Origin: Diaporthe sp. PMI_573
Lineage: Eukaryota > Ascomycota > Sordariomycetes > Diaporthales > Diaporthaceae
Direction: 5' to 3'
Assembly: GCA_021399435.1 (NCBI GenBank)
Contig: JAJTUP010000012.1
Location: 1,302,001-1,366,000, forward strand
Length of the DNA stretch: 64,000 nucleotides
Position numbers and translations under genes: made by a program. How positions within the stretch are numbered: position 1 is the first letter of the stretch; each line of letters begins with the position of its first letter. Positions 25,138-35,474 of this stretch are shown in pieces. The notes beneath the pieces were generated by a model. It searched no databases. It had not been told where the DNA came from and worked only from the letters and a program-made list of their open reading frames with translations.

Positions 25138-26169
25138 ATGTCCTTGCGACTCATTCCATCATACTGGGCCGTCATCATCTCGTTGTCTCTTGTTGGCGCC
25201 CTTGTTACTGGACCCATAACTCACCTTGATTCGCAGGAAACTGGTGAATACGGTTACTATCGTCGTCAAGATACAGCAACAGCGTCTGTATGCGCAGGCC
25301 TCACAAGCTGTTATGCGTGCCCACTCGAAGCCGGCGGAGGGTGCTGTCCTCAAGGACTGATCTGTGCAGATAATTGCTTGCTCCCCTCCCCCGACCACTT
25401 CGAAGACCACGACCGTATTCTGTGATCAAAGCTGGTTCGCCTGTCCTTCAAGTTTTGGAGGTTAGTCCCTAGCCCCACGCGAGCGAAGACCCTAGCAAAG
25501 AGACTCGTTGTCGACCTAGGCGGTTGCTGCCTGGGTGGTGGGATCTGTGGCCCAGGAGACTGTACATTCTATGCCTCTGCTACAACCACAATTACTTCTG
25601 CCAGCCCTGGCGGACAGACTGGATCATCTCTCAGCACTCTAACCTCGACGTTAGTGACTGGTCAGATTGATCCGACAATCACGTCAATCTTTTCCACAGT
25701 GGTCTTAGGGACAGAAAGCGCCACTCAGATCTTCACGACAATCGTGTTTGCTACTGGTAGTGCAAGTGCCGGAGCAGCCGTGGGGTTCCCCCTTCTGGTG
25801 GCAGTGGGATGGTTGATCATGCGGCACCTGGTTCGAATCTCGCGCTTCATGGACAAGTTCGACAATGCCCGGGACACGCCAGAGAAGCCGGCCAGTAAAG
25901 AAGGAAGGTCTCAGACGAGAGACACAGAGCTATCAGTGTTGAACAGCAGCAACATCGGCGCTGATCAAACGATGACCGAGCTATCACCGCAAGAGAGACC
26001 ACAGCTGCTGGAAGAGTGGGGCAGACATGGGAGCCGTGGGAACGAACTCCCCGGGAGCTACACAGCGCATGGCGTATCTGAGCTGGACAGGTCAAACGTG
26101 GCAAAAAACTTGAGGGTAATTTGGGCGGCATTGAATTTGCAGAGACCAGGTTGGTTGAGCCGAGAATGA
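25138..26169 (+). CDS. Cys-rich secreted/membrane-anchored protein, apparent frameshift
   Basis: ATG 25138 opens a signal peptide (PSYWAVIISLSLVGALVTG). A Cys module SCYACPLEAGGGCCPQGLIC follows. A second module of the same type (WFACPSSFGG...GCCLGGGICGPGDC) spans a 59-nt intron at 25461-25519 (GTTAGT...CCTAG). A Ser/Thr-rich stalk, one transmembrane helix (AVGFPLLVAVGWLIM) and a ~95-residue cytosolic tail complete the protein. The two Cys modules lie in different frames: reading must shift by one base near the C run at 25383-25391, and no intron of suitable length and signals was found. Either the gene is inactivated in this strain or the assembly has one extra C. The architecture resembles fungal cell-surface sensors or adhesins; the ligand is unknown. 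Confidence 0.65.
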
Positions 26170-26426
26170 GCTGGATATTGGGGTGAAGCGTCTCTGTTCG
26201 TCTCTTACGGACAACGTTTGGGAAGTTTGATACTGAATTTGTCATCAACAGAGGGAAATCAAAGCGCAATATTGGTAGAATAAAAGAAACCAATGCCAAC
26301 TGTAGAGAGGCTTGGGGCTTTTGGTTTACTGGAGTACTTGAGAGGCTTTTCTATACTATGAAGATCTAATTAATTTACATCACTTCGTCTTTATTTTACG
26401 AAACCCATTCGATAAATGTTGTACTA

Positions 26427-27515
26427 TCAGTCCTTGGAAGGTCTGTTTGTATTAATATCTTTCAGAATGGCATCAGCGCCAGCTTCCACGAGCTTCGCGG
26501 CCAACTGTGTTCCGAGAGCTGCCGCTTCGTCATTGGTCTGGACCGTTGAGTTGATGGTATCTTCTACGCTCTGGGTGCCGTCGAGGCTGACGACTATGGC
26601 CCTCATCCTCAGGGCGGAATCTTGCGGTTGCCCCAACCACTCCGTTTCAACACCAATCGGGACACTGCAGCCTCCTTCAAGCGTGCGCATCAGAGCCCGT
26701 TCCGCTAGGCAGGCAAGAGTGGACTTCTGATCAACCAGCTGGTCCAGCAACTCCAAGACTGCGCGGTCGCCCTTGCGGATCTCCAGCCCCAGCGCGCCCT
26801 GGCCGACCGCATGCAGGATCCCGCCGTCCTTGGATCCGAGGTACTGCGTGATGCGGTGCTTGAGACCGACTCGCTCGAGGCCGGCCGCGGACATTATCAT
26901 GCAGGTGTACTCGCCCTGAGGGTCATCGACCTTGGCCAGGCGCGTCTCGACATTGCCGCGCAGGTTGGCGAAGCGCAGGTGAGGATAAAGACGCCGGAGT
27001 TGAGCCGATCGCCGCACCGATGAGGTGCCGACCACCGCTCCTTGCGGCAGGGTCTTTAGGCTGTCATAGGGCAGGCCCGCCTTGACTATCAGGGCGTCGC
27101 GGGGATCATCGCGGAGGGGAATGGCTGCCAGCTCGCAAGTGTCGGGCAGGGTGGTGGGCATGTCTATCTCACATGGTTATGATTGAGGTCGTTCACAGGC
27201 ACGATTTTGGCCGCACGAATAGGCGAGGCGGCGGTGGATCTGCCTACCTTTGAGACAATGCACAATCACATCAAGCTGACCAGATGTGAGCTTTTCCTCC
27301 AGCTCGGTCGTCCACAGGCTCTTTGCTCCAAAATTGTAGAGGGCCGTTGTCTGGTCCTTGTCGCCGAGGGTGCGGAGTGCCTCGATCTCGAAGGATCGGC
27401 CGGGTGCAATTTTCAGCAGGCTGTTCCGGATGCCTTCGGCCTGGACCACGGCCAGATTTGATCTCCGGGTGCCGATTCGCAACGGCGGCTGCGCAGATGA
27501 AGATAGGTCCGGCAT
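26427..27515 (-). CDS. HEM3: Porphobilinogen deaminase (hydroxymethylbilane synthase)
   Basis: Exons are 27515-27248 and 27163-26427. The 84-nt intron (GTAGGC...GATAG, phase 1) gives 334 aa, the normal family length. The enzyme polymerises four porphobilinogens to hydroxymethylbilane in cytosolic haem synthesis. Seen motifs: RIGTRRSNLAVVQA at the N-terminus, TLGDKD, the active-site block VHCLKDMPT with catalytic Asp90 (its codon is split by the intron), GTSSVRR and FANLRGNVETRL arginines that bind the growing chain, and LEGGCSVPIG carrying the dipyrromethane-cofactor Cys at about residue 255. An out-of-frame upstream ATG at 27589 opens an ORF that overlaps the start. Confidence 0.96.
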
Positions 27516-27589
27516 TCTATTAATGTTGTCACTCGGTTGAATGAGACTGAAATTTTAAAGATGAGAAGGATTACCTGGGTGAAGGTCAT

Positions 27590-29305
27590 CTTCTACAAAC
27601 TGCTTCGGACACGTCCCAACTGCGTTAGTTAGTCAGCAACTCAGCTTGAACCCACCTGGGCACCCACGGCTCACCCACGGCGCTTGGTGATAATCAGGAT
27701 ATAACCCTGGGAAATCACTACCATCAGAGGCCCAATTTGAAACAGAGCATCAGTTTTCTAGGCAGTCATACCCTGTCCGCCAAATCTGCTGTGGACGGAC
27801 CAGCCGTCAGCTTAAAGCACTCTCTGTATGTCGTTGAAAACAATGTACACTTGCTTCCTTACTAGTTAATGCTTCAAAAAGTATACTCCCCTCCAGACCG
27901 TGTTTACCATGTCGTCTTGAATGCTTTCCTCTTAGCCATTTACTTAGGCATCAAGACCTAACCCTGAATTAAGCCAATAGTATGATATCGTACGCAGTAA
28001 ACATGTCACACTGTAGGTACGGTACCGTGGCCAGCAGCTGTTTGACTAGATCAGGCCACCCGTTGTGACTCAGCTGGACTTCATCAGGCATGCTCCCGGG
28101 AATGAGCTGGATGATGTGTTGCTGGAGCTCAGCAGGAAGATCTGTAAGAACAGCCATGGTGACACTGCAAATGAGACAAGATTCGATGGGTGATAGAATG
28201 GCCTGTTCAGCCCCGTCGGCGTAGAGGGGAAGGGAGCAGCGGTTGATATGCGCAGTTGGACCACTCACTGTTTGAGTTGTCGGACACAGCACCAAGATCA
28301 CTGCCATATTCAGGCGTTGCGCCACCCAACCCGCAGCGCTGCCTAGGTATCTGTGGAGCACTATTCTCAGCTTTCGAGGTTGGGGCTCGTCTTGGGCAGA
28401 GAACGTACCATCACATACATTATCACAGCAACGCAGTCACATTCAGAAAAGGAGGAAACGTCATTGCGGAGCACCTGTGGCTTCCTTACCTTGTGTCTGT
28501 ATCCCATAGGAAGTTGTTCCGCAGAAGGTTATCCCAAAGGAAGCTCATCCCAAAGGAGGTTTGGCAGTGAGCACTGGTCCATTATGTATGCTGTGGCTGC
28601 GTGGCGGACACCCGAGCAAGGCTCGTTGCGTACAAAGTTTATATCTATTCCAAAACCATATATTTCACATCGTAGAGGTATCTAACGACGCACTGTCTTT
28701 TTTTTTCTTGGATCCCTCCGCCTCTTCTTCGTTCTCTTTCTTTTGAGCTTCTGCGGATTCAAGAGGCGGCTTCAGGCTCCCTGTCCGGTGTAGAAAGTCC
28801 TGATCAGAGCATATTGACACGGAGCTTCAAGGGAAGATGCAGCTCCCGCTCAAGCACTGATACCAGGAAAGCATGGTGTGTCGCACCAAAACTGCGGATC
28901 CTTGAAGGCTGCAAAAAACCGGTCAGGCTCTGGTGCACAGGCAACCTGGCTCAGCCTCTCGAGCCCGATCCTCCAGTCGCATTGTGAGCCATTCAATGTG
29001 GATTATTCTTAATGTGAGACCGCCCGACCGGAATGTTGTGGCGGCTTACGTTCAAGCTGGCTTTGACGCTGTGCAACCGAGAAATGCCAAGTGCTCATGT
29101 CTCATGCAGCGTGCTGCCTACGCAGGTCATGGTACCGTCCCACTTTCTATTTTGAGATCGAGCTCCTCTTGCCCCGCCTACCAGGCAGGTTGTTCAAGAT
29201 GTATTGATCTCTGCATAGTCTTGTTCTTCAAAGGCGAACTTGATTACCCCCCCCCGTCGAATTTCACTTTCTCATCCATTTCTGGCGCAAGCGAGAGGGC
29301 CCAGC
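27590..29305. other. Intergenic with F-box fragment
   Basis: About 1.7 kb contain only the short F-box-like ORF at 27969-28157 (-). A duplicated ATCCCAAAGGA motif lies at about 28533-28558. Nothing else is supported. Confidence 0.45.
27969..28157 (-). pseudogene. F-box-like fragment
   Basis: A 62-aa ORF from ATG 28157 begins MAVLTDLPAELQQHII, matching the start of an F-box helix pair (LPxEL..I). It then runs out after about 40 more residues without the substrate-binding part found in complete fungal F-box proteins. It could be a gene remnant, or the first exon of a gene whose later exons I could not join. Confidence 0.35.
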
Positions 29306-30802
29306 ATGGGATTCCAGGTCTTCAGAATCTCAGATCAAGGCATCCAGTCTTTCTTGCTCGTTTTCTGTGCTCTGAGCTGTGTTGGGGCAGTTGTGCTTCG
29401 CTTTGTGGCCACTCATCGGTCCAACCGCACAGCGGCCGCAGAAGACTGGTTTGCCCTGGTTGCGGTCTTAGTCTTCCTTATACGCATCGGCTTTATGCTC
29501 CATCGTAAGGATTTATATCTGAAACATCCCCAGACGTGACGAATAATCCTATGGCTTGATCAGCTAACACAGAATTAGTGCTTGTCAATGTCAATGGCCA
29601 CACATTTGACCCAACACTCGACAAACAAGAGTTCGAAAATATCTTCAAGGTGAATTTGTTGTCTTTGTGGCCTATTCTCAAGAGTTCTGACATAGCTAAT
29701 CATGATCTGATCCCAGCTAGTACTCGCCAATAACATTATCACCTTGTTGGATCAAACATTTGCCAAGCTCAGTATTTGCGCGTTGTATCGTCGTATATTT
29801 GGTGTAAATCGGATATACAAACGCTGGATATATCTTCTTGCTATAGCACAGTGTGCGACTTACATTGCTTTTGTATTTATGCAGCTTCTTCAATGCCGGC
29901 CTCTCTATAAATTTTGGAACTGGCTGGCTTCTGGGACGTGTACGCCTTGGACAACGATCCTTGTTGCTATGGAGCCTATTAACTCACTTGTTGATTTTGG
30001 GCTTGTGGCGCTTGCTATAGCGATGATTCGGCCTATACAGATGAAGTCAAGCGCTAAATGGAAGCTACGGTTTCTTTTTAGTCTGGGAAGCCTGTGAGTG
30101 TATTGGGGAGGCTTATTGTCCTCCTGTATTCGTATATAATACTTGGGTTCACTGACTAACACTGCTCTAGTGCTGGTGTCTTTGGTTTCATCAAGATTGG
30201 CATGGCCTATAGCCATGATCTACTCCGTATGTCAACATTGATGCTGAATCATGTGCCTGTTGGTGATTAGAGAGCCGAAGGAAATGGCAATGCAGGTGCT
30301 GATATTGCTAACCACGTGTCCTCTATTAGACGTCACCTCTTCCACTGGGATTTGGGCCACAGCACAGTCAGCCATCTGTATCATCTGCTGCTGTGCACCA
30401 GTATACAGACCTCTGTTTCCCAACATTATTTGGAGGAATGCTGCCTCCAAAATCTGTTCATACGGTTCGATGTTGAGATCCAAGAATAAGAGAGGAAGTC
30501 CGGGTTTACAGACCGGATCGGCAGGGCAGCTTGCATCACTCGATCCGTTCCTCCAAGGGGAAGGCCACTTTCATACAGGGAGGGCTAGCACGAGGTGTCT
30601 CGTTGCCAGTAAATCTCGATGTGGTTTGTCTCACAGTAACGAGCTCCGTACTATGGGCTCAACACAGCCTGACAGCTGTGTGGACATTGATTGCGACTCG
30701 GCGCACAAGACGTCCGACCAAAGGGGGAACAGTTTTCCAGAGGCCGCACGACCTTCGATGCCCAGCCCATCTTACCTTCGTGCGCTCAAGAGTATATCCT
30801 GA
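29306..30802 (+). CDS. Fungal rhodopsin-domain integral membrane protein
   Basis: The model has five exons: 29306-29504, 29579-29649, 29717-30093, 30171-30226 and 30330-30802. The four introns are 74, 67, 77 and 103 nt, with GTAAGG, GTGAAT, GTGAGT and GTATGT donors and CTAAC-type branch points; all phases match, giving 391 aa. About seven transmembrane helices span residues ~10-285. Conserved family marks are LVLANNIITLLDQTFAKLSICALYRRIF, then CRPLYKFWNW...GTCTPW in the loops, and ICIICCCAPVYRPLFPNI near TM7. This is the architecture of the fungal rhodopsin-like domain (Pth11-related) without a CFEM domain. The hydrophilic C-tail after TM7 is poorly constrained. A receptor-type sensing role is inferred from the family. 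Confidence 0.85.
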
Positions 30803-31645
30803 TGTTTCAGACGCGACGCATGCATTCCGAGCAGTGCGAAGTACCTAGGTAGCTGGAGAATAACTTATCGGCAGCGCTTAAATTGGATAATGGGAGACAT
30901 TCAATGTACCTGGGCAACAAGGACATTGAGCGCTTTCATTTCATAGGAATAACTTGTGTTCTTTATCGAGCTGCTGAACGTTTAATGATGGCAGAGCCCT
31001 GGCAAGCACGGAGACCCGCTGGGCCAGGCCTCCGATTCTTACTACGTTTACACATTACTTATCATGCTCGAGAATCTCCAATATCAATATTTCAAAATTA
31101 GCCCCTCCATTCCTTCACAGAAACTCCGGCTATCGCTCCACAATGCGCCTCGCCAAGACGATTGCGTGCGCGTTGTATCTCAGCTCAAGTTGGAGGCCAA
31201 CACCAAGCTTCTGCTACCTTTTGCCGAGGTCAACCCGGCAATCGCTACCGCGTTCCCTGAGACACATGATCGCGCAATTCTCAATTACAGGTGCTCAATG
31301 ACGGGGGCGTGGGAGCAGCTGTCCCCAATGCGCGGGGGTGCCCACCTTTTGGAAAGGAAGGGCGATCACACAATACGTGACCCCCCCGTCCTCGCCCGCT
31401 CTGGGCCACGAGCACGCCATTCGTTCATGGCATTCGCAAAGGGGATCCTGGGGGTTTGCTACCGATGAACCAAGCATCACAGAAAATCCCATGTAACACT
31501 TGGCGATGCTTTTCACCATAATAAAAGCTTGTACGACTCTATTCTGATTGTCCTTCGGTACCCTTCCTTGGCCGTCTCCTTGAGCAAGGCTTGGCGAGCT
31601 GCATCTCCGCGTTGCGAATAGCACGCCTGACCATCACCTTCATCC
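30803..31645. other. Intergenic, no gene seen
   Basis: About 840 bp separate two same-strand membrane protein genes. One 134-codon frame (31064-31468) has no coding character. The stretch presumably holds the MFS gene promoter. Confidence 0.45.
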
Positions 31646-33908
31646 ATGAATTATAGAACTTTTCGCGGATCACGGACCCAGCCAAGCATGTCTGTGCCGC
31701 CGATTCAGGCCGGAAACCCCGTTGCGGGTACAGTCGTCGACAACGAGATCGGGGACCCGCTGTCCAGAAAGGATGAGATCAAGGAGTTCAGCGAGGACTC
31801 AGGGCCTGAGGATGCCTTCGATGGTTACGGCAAAAATCCATTTCTGGATGAAGCTGTCGCAGAGCACTGGAGGGAGGTCTACCACGAGTCTCAGTATGAA
31901 TGCCGCCACGTCTTCGACCCAAGCCTGACATGGTCCGAAGAGGAGGAGAAGGCAATCATCCGGAAGCTCGACTGGCGTGTGTGCTTGTGGGCCTGTGTTA
32001 TGTTTTTCGGTCTCCAGGTAGACCGGGGTAATCTAGTGCAGGCTGTGTCAGACAATATGTTGGATGACCTTGGTCTGAACACCAATGGTGAGAATGTCCC
32101 TCTCCAAAATTCTCTTTTGTACTAAGCGCAATGCGTGCTGACTGGCCAACTTGCTAGACTACAACTACGGCAATACTGTGTTTCTGATATCTTTCCTGTT
32201 CGCGGAGCTGCCTTCGCAGCTCGTTTCGAAAAAGATGGGACCAGACCGATGGATTCCCATGCAGATTTGCCTGTGGAGTATCGTGGCCTCATGCCAGTTT
32301 TGGATTTCAGGAAACGCGTCGTTCCTCGTCACCAGAGCTCTCCTGGGTGTCCTGGAGGGTGGGTTCATTCCTGATCTCGTCCTATGGCTGAGCTATTTCT
32401 ATACCTCCCGGGAACTGCCGATCAGATTGAGGTGGGTAATGGAATGTTTATGAGTCTCATCAAGTGCTGACTGCTAACCAATTGATAGTTACTTCTGGAC
32501 GACTTTATCCCTCACTACCATTCTCACATCTTTGCTTGCTTTCGCGTTGCTTCATATGCGCGGAGTGTTGGGCTACGCTGGTTGGAGATGGCTGTAAGTC
32601 TTCTTAAGAAGTCAAAGAAGTTCGACCACTCTGAGTGTGAACTAAAAAGATATTAGGTTTCTGATCGAGGGTCTCATAACACTGACTGTTGGCATCGCCT
32701 CTTTCTTCTTGATGCCAGCATCAGCTGTACAGACCAAAACGTGGTTCCGCCCCAATGGGTGGTTCAACGACCGTGAGGTGGCGATTGTTGTCAACCGAGT
32801 GTTGAGAGACGACCCAAGCAAAGGTGAGAGCCGCTGCCTTGACGCTTCTCGAACCCACTTAATTGACTGTGTCAAAGCTAACCTCTAACATTACTAGGTG
32901 ACATGCACAATCGGCAGGCCCTGACACCAAGGCGCCTCTTGCAAACATTGAAGGACTATGATCTGTGGCCACTCTATCTCCTTGGATTGGTCATCTTCAT
33001 CCCTCAAAGTCCTCCATCGAAGTACTTGACCTTGATCGTAAAGTCACTCGGGTTCAGCACCTTCAACACAAATCTTCTCACGATACCATCAGTAAGTCAG
33101 CGTTGCTTCTCGGTCTTGGTGAATTCCCAACGTCGCTTGAACACAGACTGACCTCTCGCACAGAGCGTTTTTCACATAATAACCTTGCTTGCAATTACAA
33201 GGCTATCAGACTATTTGAACGAGAAAACGCTGGTGGCTATGCTGCAATCTGTTTGGACTTGTAAGTTTTCAGCCTTGACCGGTTGCTATCGATTAAGCGA
33301 GATTCAATCATCATACAAGCTTGCTGACCTGATTTAACTCAAGTGCCTTGTGTCATCGCCTTAGAATGGTGGCCAGGCATGATTGACAACAAATGGGGCA
33401 CATATGCGCTGGTCACGACACTTCTCAGCTACCCCTACTGTCACGCTATACTGGTAGCATGGACGAGCTCGAACTCCAACAACGTTGGAACGAGGTCCGT
33501 CTCGGCGGCGCTATACAATGTAAGTTCACTCTTGTCTGCTCACAACCATCCAAATAGATGCTTCGCATGTCCTGCTCCCGAGGTCTCGGGTATCACTTGT
33601 GGCTTTCCCCAGCGCAATCTGCTAACGTCACCGCCCCATAAAAGATGTCAGTGCAGTTAGGCAACATAATCGCCAATTTTATCTACCGCGAAGATGACAA
33701 GCCTTACTACCGACGTGGCAATCGGCACCTATTCATAATTAACCTCCTGGCCATCGTGGTGTTCTTGTTTACCAAAGCGTATTATATCTGGAGGAACAAG
33801 CAGAAAGAGCGGATTTGGAACGCGCTCACTAAGGAAGAGCAGGCACACTATATCAAAAACACGAGACTGCAGGGGAGCAGAAGGTTGGACTTTAGATTCT
33901 CTCATTAG
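31646..33908 (+). CDS. MFS transporter, anion:cation symporter (Dal5/Tna1-like) family
   Basis: The model has eight exons: 31646-32087, 32158-32431, 32489-32593, 32657-32823, 32898-33091, 33164-33260, 33344-33519 and 33645-33908. Introns are 57-125 nt and all phases agree, giving 572 aa with about 12 transmembrane helices. The family is indicated by [26 protein letters not shown] in TM1, [20 protein letters not shown] after it, [14 protein letters not shown] in TM4, [14 protein letters not shown] in TM6, and the C-terminal [10 protein letters not shown] seen in ACS-family permeases for vitamins, allantoate or nicotinate. A ~100-residue acidic cytosolic N-tail precedes TM1. The substrate cannot be read from sequence. 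ATG 31688 is an alternative start (14 residues shorter). Confidence 0.9.
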
Positions 33909-34219
33909 AAGGATCTGTACCCCAAATGATACACTCCAAAGATGAGGGGATGGAACCCATGGGTGTAAATAAGCATTGACACTTGAGAGACTGAAGTAAC
34001 GGCACAAGGCTCAAGATCACGAATGATAGTTGAGAAACCACCAGATGTGCTTCAAATGTTTTATGAGACTTCCAATATTGGCTATTACTATTCTGGCATT
34101 GCCGACATGAACGATCATTACACATACAAGGGATCCCCACAGCCCCTCGTTAAGAATACCCACACCCTCTTACAAGAGCAGAAAACTCAATAGCCCAAGC
34201 CCTGTGTCAACTGAATATC
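33909..34219. other. Convergent intergenic region
   Basis: About 310 bp of 3' flanks; nothing recognised. Confidence 0.5.
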
Positions 34220-35474
34220 CTAGAATCCGAGAGCTTGGTTGAACGCATCCGCAGTCGTCTCATCCTTGGTGCCGAGACCCTCAACGAGCGCCTGTGCATC
34301 CTCACACGCAGCAACAGCAGCGTCGTTGGCCTCGCACACGTTGACCAGCTGGTCGCAAATGCGGTTGGTGATGATGTTAGGGTTCAGGGCATCCTGCTGT
34401 CCCTCAGCGACGAGAGGGTCTGTGGGCAGGAAAGTGCCTTCGTCAGCATCACGTCCGGCCCTGCCCAGTTGGAAGTCCATCGTGGGCGTGCATTGGCCGA
34501 AGTCGGCACCAGCGGCACCAGCACCGGCACCAGCATTCTGATCTTGGCCGTCCTGAGCCTGGTTGTCTTGGTTCTGGTTACCCTGGTTGTCTTGGTTGTT
34601 CTGGTTGCCTTGGTTGCCTTGGTTGTTCTGGTTGCCTTGGTTGTTCTGGTTGCCTTGGTTGTTCTGGTTGCCTTGGTTGTTTTGGTTGTCTTGCTCTTGC
34701 ACGTTCTCAGCTTGGTCGTCCTGGGCTTGGTCTTGGCCGGCGTTTTGGTCAGCCTGGCCAGCGTTACAAGCAGCCGCATCGTCCTCAGCGTTGGCGTTTC
34801 CAGCATCGGCATTTCCAGCATCAGCATTTCCAGCGTCGGCATTTCCAGCGTCGGCATTTCCAGCATCGGCTCCGGCATCGGCACCACCGACATTGACACT
34901 GCCGCCAGCACCGTCCACAGCCGTAAAAGTGGTAAAACCGCTCGCGGAAGTGACGTCGGCGACGGAGAGGCCCTCGGCGTCGAGGGGCTGGGCCAGGGAT
35001 TGGGCAGAGGCGGCGTTCTGGGCGTCAGCGCCGTCGACATCGGGGTCGACGAGGGGAATGATGCCACGGAGCTCCTCAGTTGCGGGTAGGGTTGCATCAG
35101 CACACAGGCTGGGCTGGTCGACAGCAAAGGGATTAAAGTTCTGTTCCGCGGCAACGAGCCCGGCGGCGGCATCGAGCACGGCGGCGTCGTTGCCGAGGGT
35201 CGAGACAATCTCGTCAGCCAGGGAGAGCTAGTATCATCCAGGTTAGCAAATGCTCGTTGCACGAATAAATATGTGGCAATCCATGGAGGCATACCTTGTC
35301 GCAAGGGCTAGCAGCTGCGAGCAGAACACCGGGGACCTGGCCGGAGAGGGTGCCGGCGTCCCCTGGGTTGCCGAAGTCACTCAGGGCTTGGATTGCCGCA
35401 ACAGGCACCTGCTCCTGACCGAACCGCGCCTCGACATAGGCCACAAGAAGAGCATACTTCAGAAATTGAGACAT
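34220..35474 (-). CDS. Secreted low-complexity repeat protein
   Basis: Exons are 35474-35295 and 35227-34220. The 67-nt phase-0 intron (GTATGC...ACTAG, branch GCTAAC) gives 395 aa. A short N-terminal hydrophobic segment (FLKYALLVAYVEARFG) looks like a signal peptide. The body has a conserved-looking N-domain, then two tandem-repeat blocks: about five DAGNA units, then a Gln/Asn/Gly block built on NQNNQG. The C-domain carries CTPTMDFQLGRAGRDADEGTFLP and Cys residues (RICDQLVNVCEAN, AACEDAQ). Paired cysteines outside the repeats suggest disulfides in a secreted or cell-wall protein. There is no GPI signal or C-terminal transmembrane segment. The family is not recognised. Confidence 0.82.
34560..34890. 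repeat. Coding minisatellites in secreted protein gene
   Basis: Two tandem arrays abut. At about 34575-34700 are 9-21 bp units of the GGTTGTTCTGGTTGCCTT type (Gln/Asn/Gly). At about 34795-34875 are 15-bp units of the TTTCCAGCATCGGCA type (Asp-Ala-Gly-Asn-Ala). Both keep the minus-strand frame. Confidence 0.9.

Noticed and set aside
25816..25834. B-box-like GGTTCGAATCTC
   Set aside because: It lies inside the coding region of the Cys-rich membrane protein and no cloverleaf can be folded around it.
31064..31468. 134-codon ORF between the two membrane-protein genes
   Set aside because: Random composition and no motif; better explained as upstream region of the transporter gene.
19393..34219. 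Secondary-metabolite gene cluster
   Set aside because: It contains a FAD enzyme, a cupin-like protein and a transporter, but no polyketide, peptide or terpene synthase or pathway regulator, and HEM3 lies in the middle.
34235..35304. Several long ORFs (222-306 codons) in other frames of the repeat gene
   Set aside because: Tandem repeats lacking stops keep all frames open. Only the 34220-35474 frame has a signal peptide, a clean intron and Cys-bearing ends.
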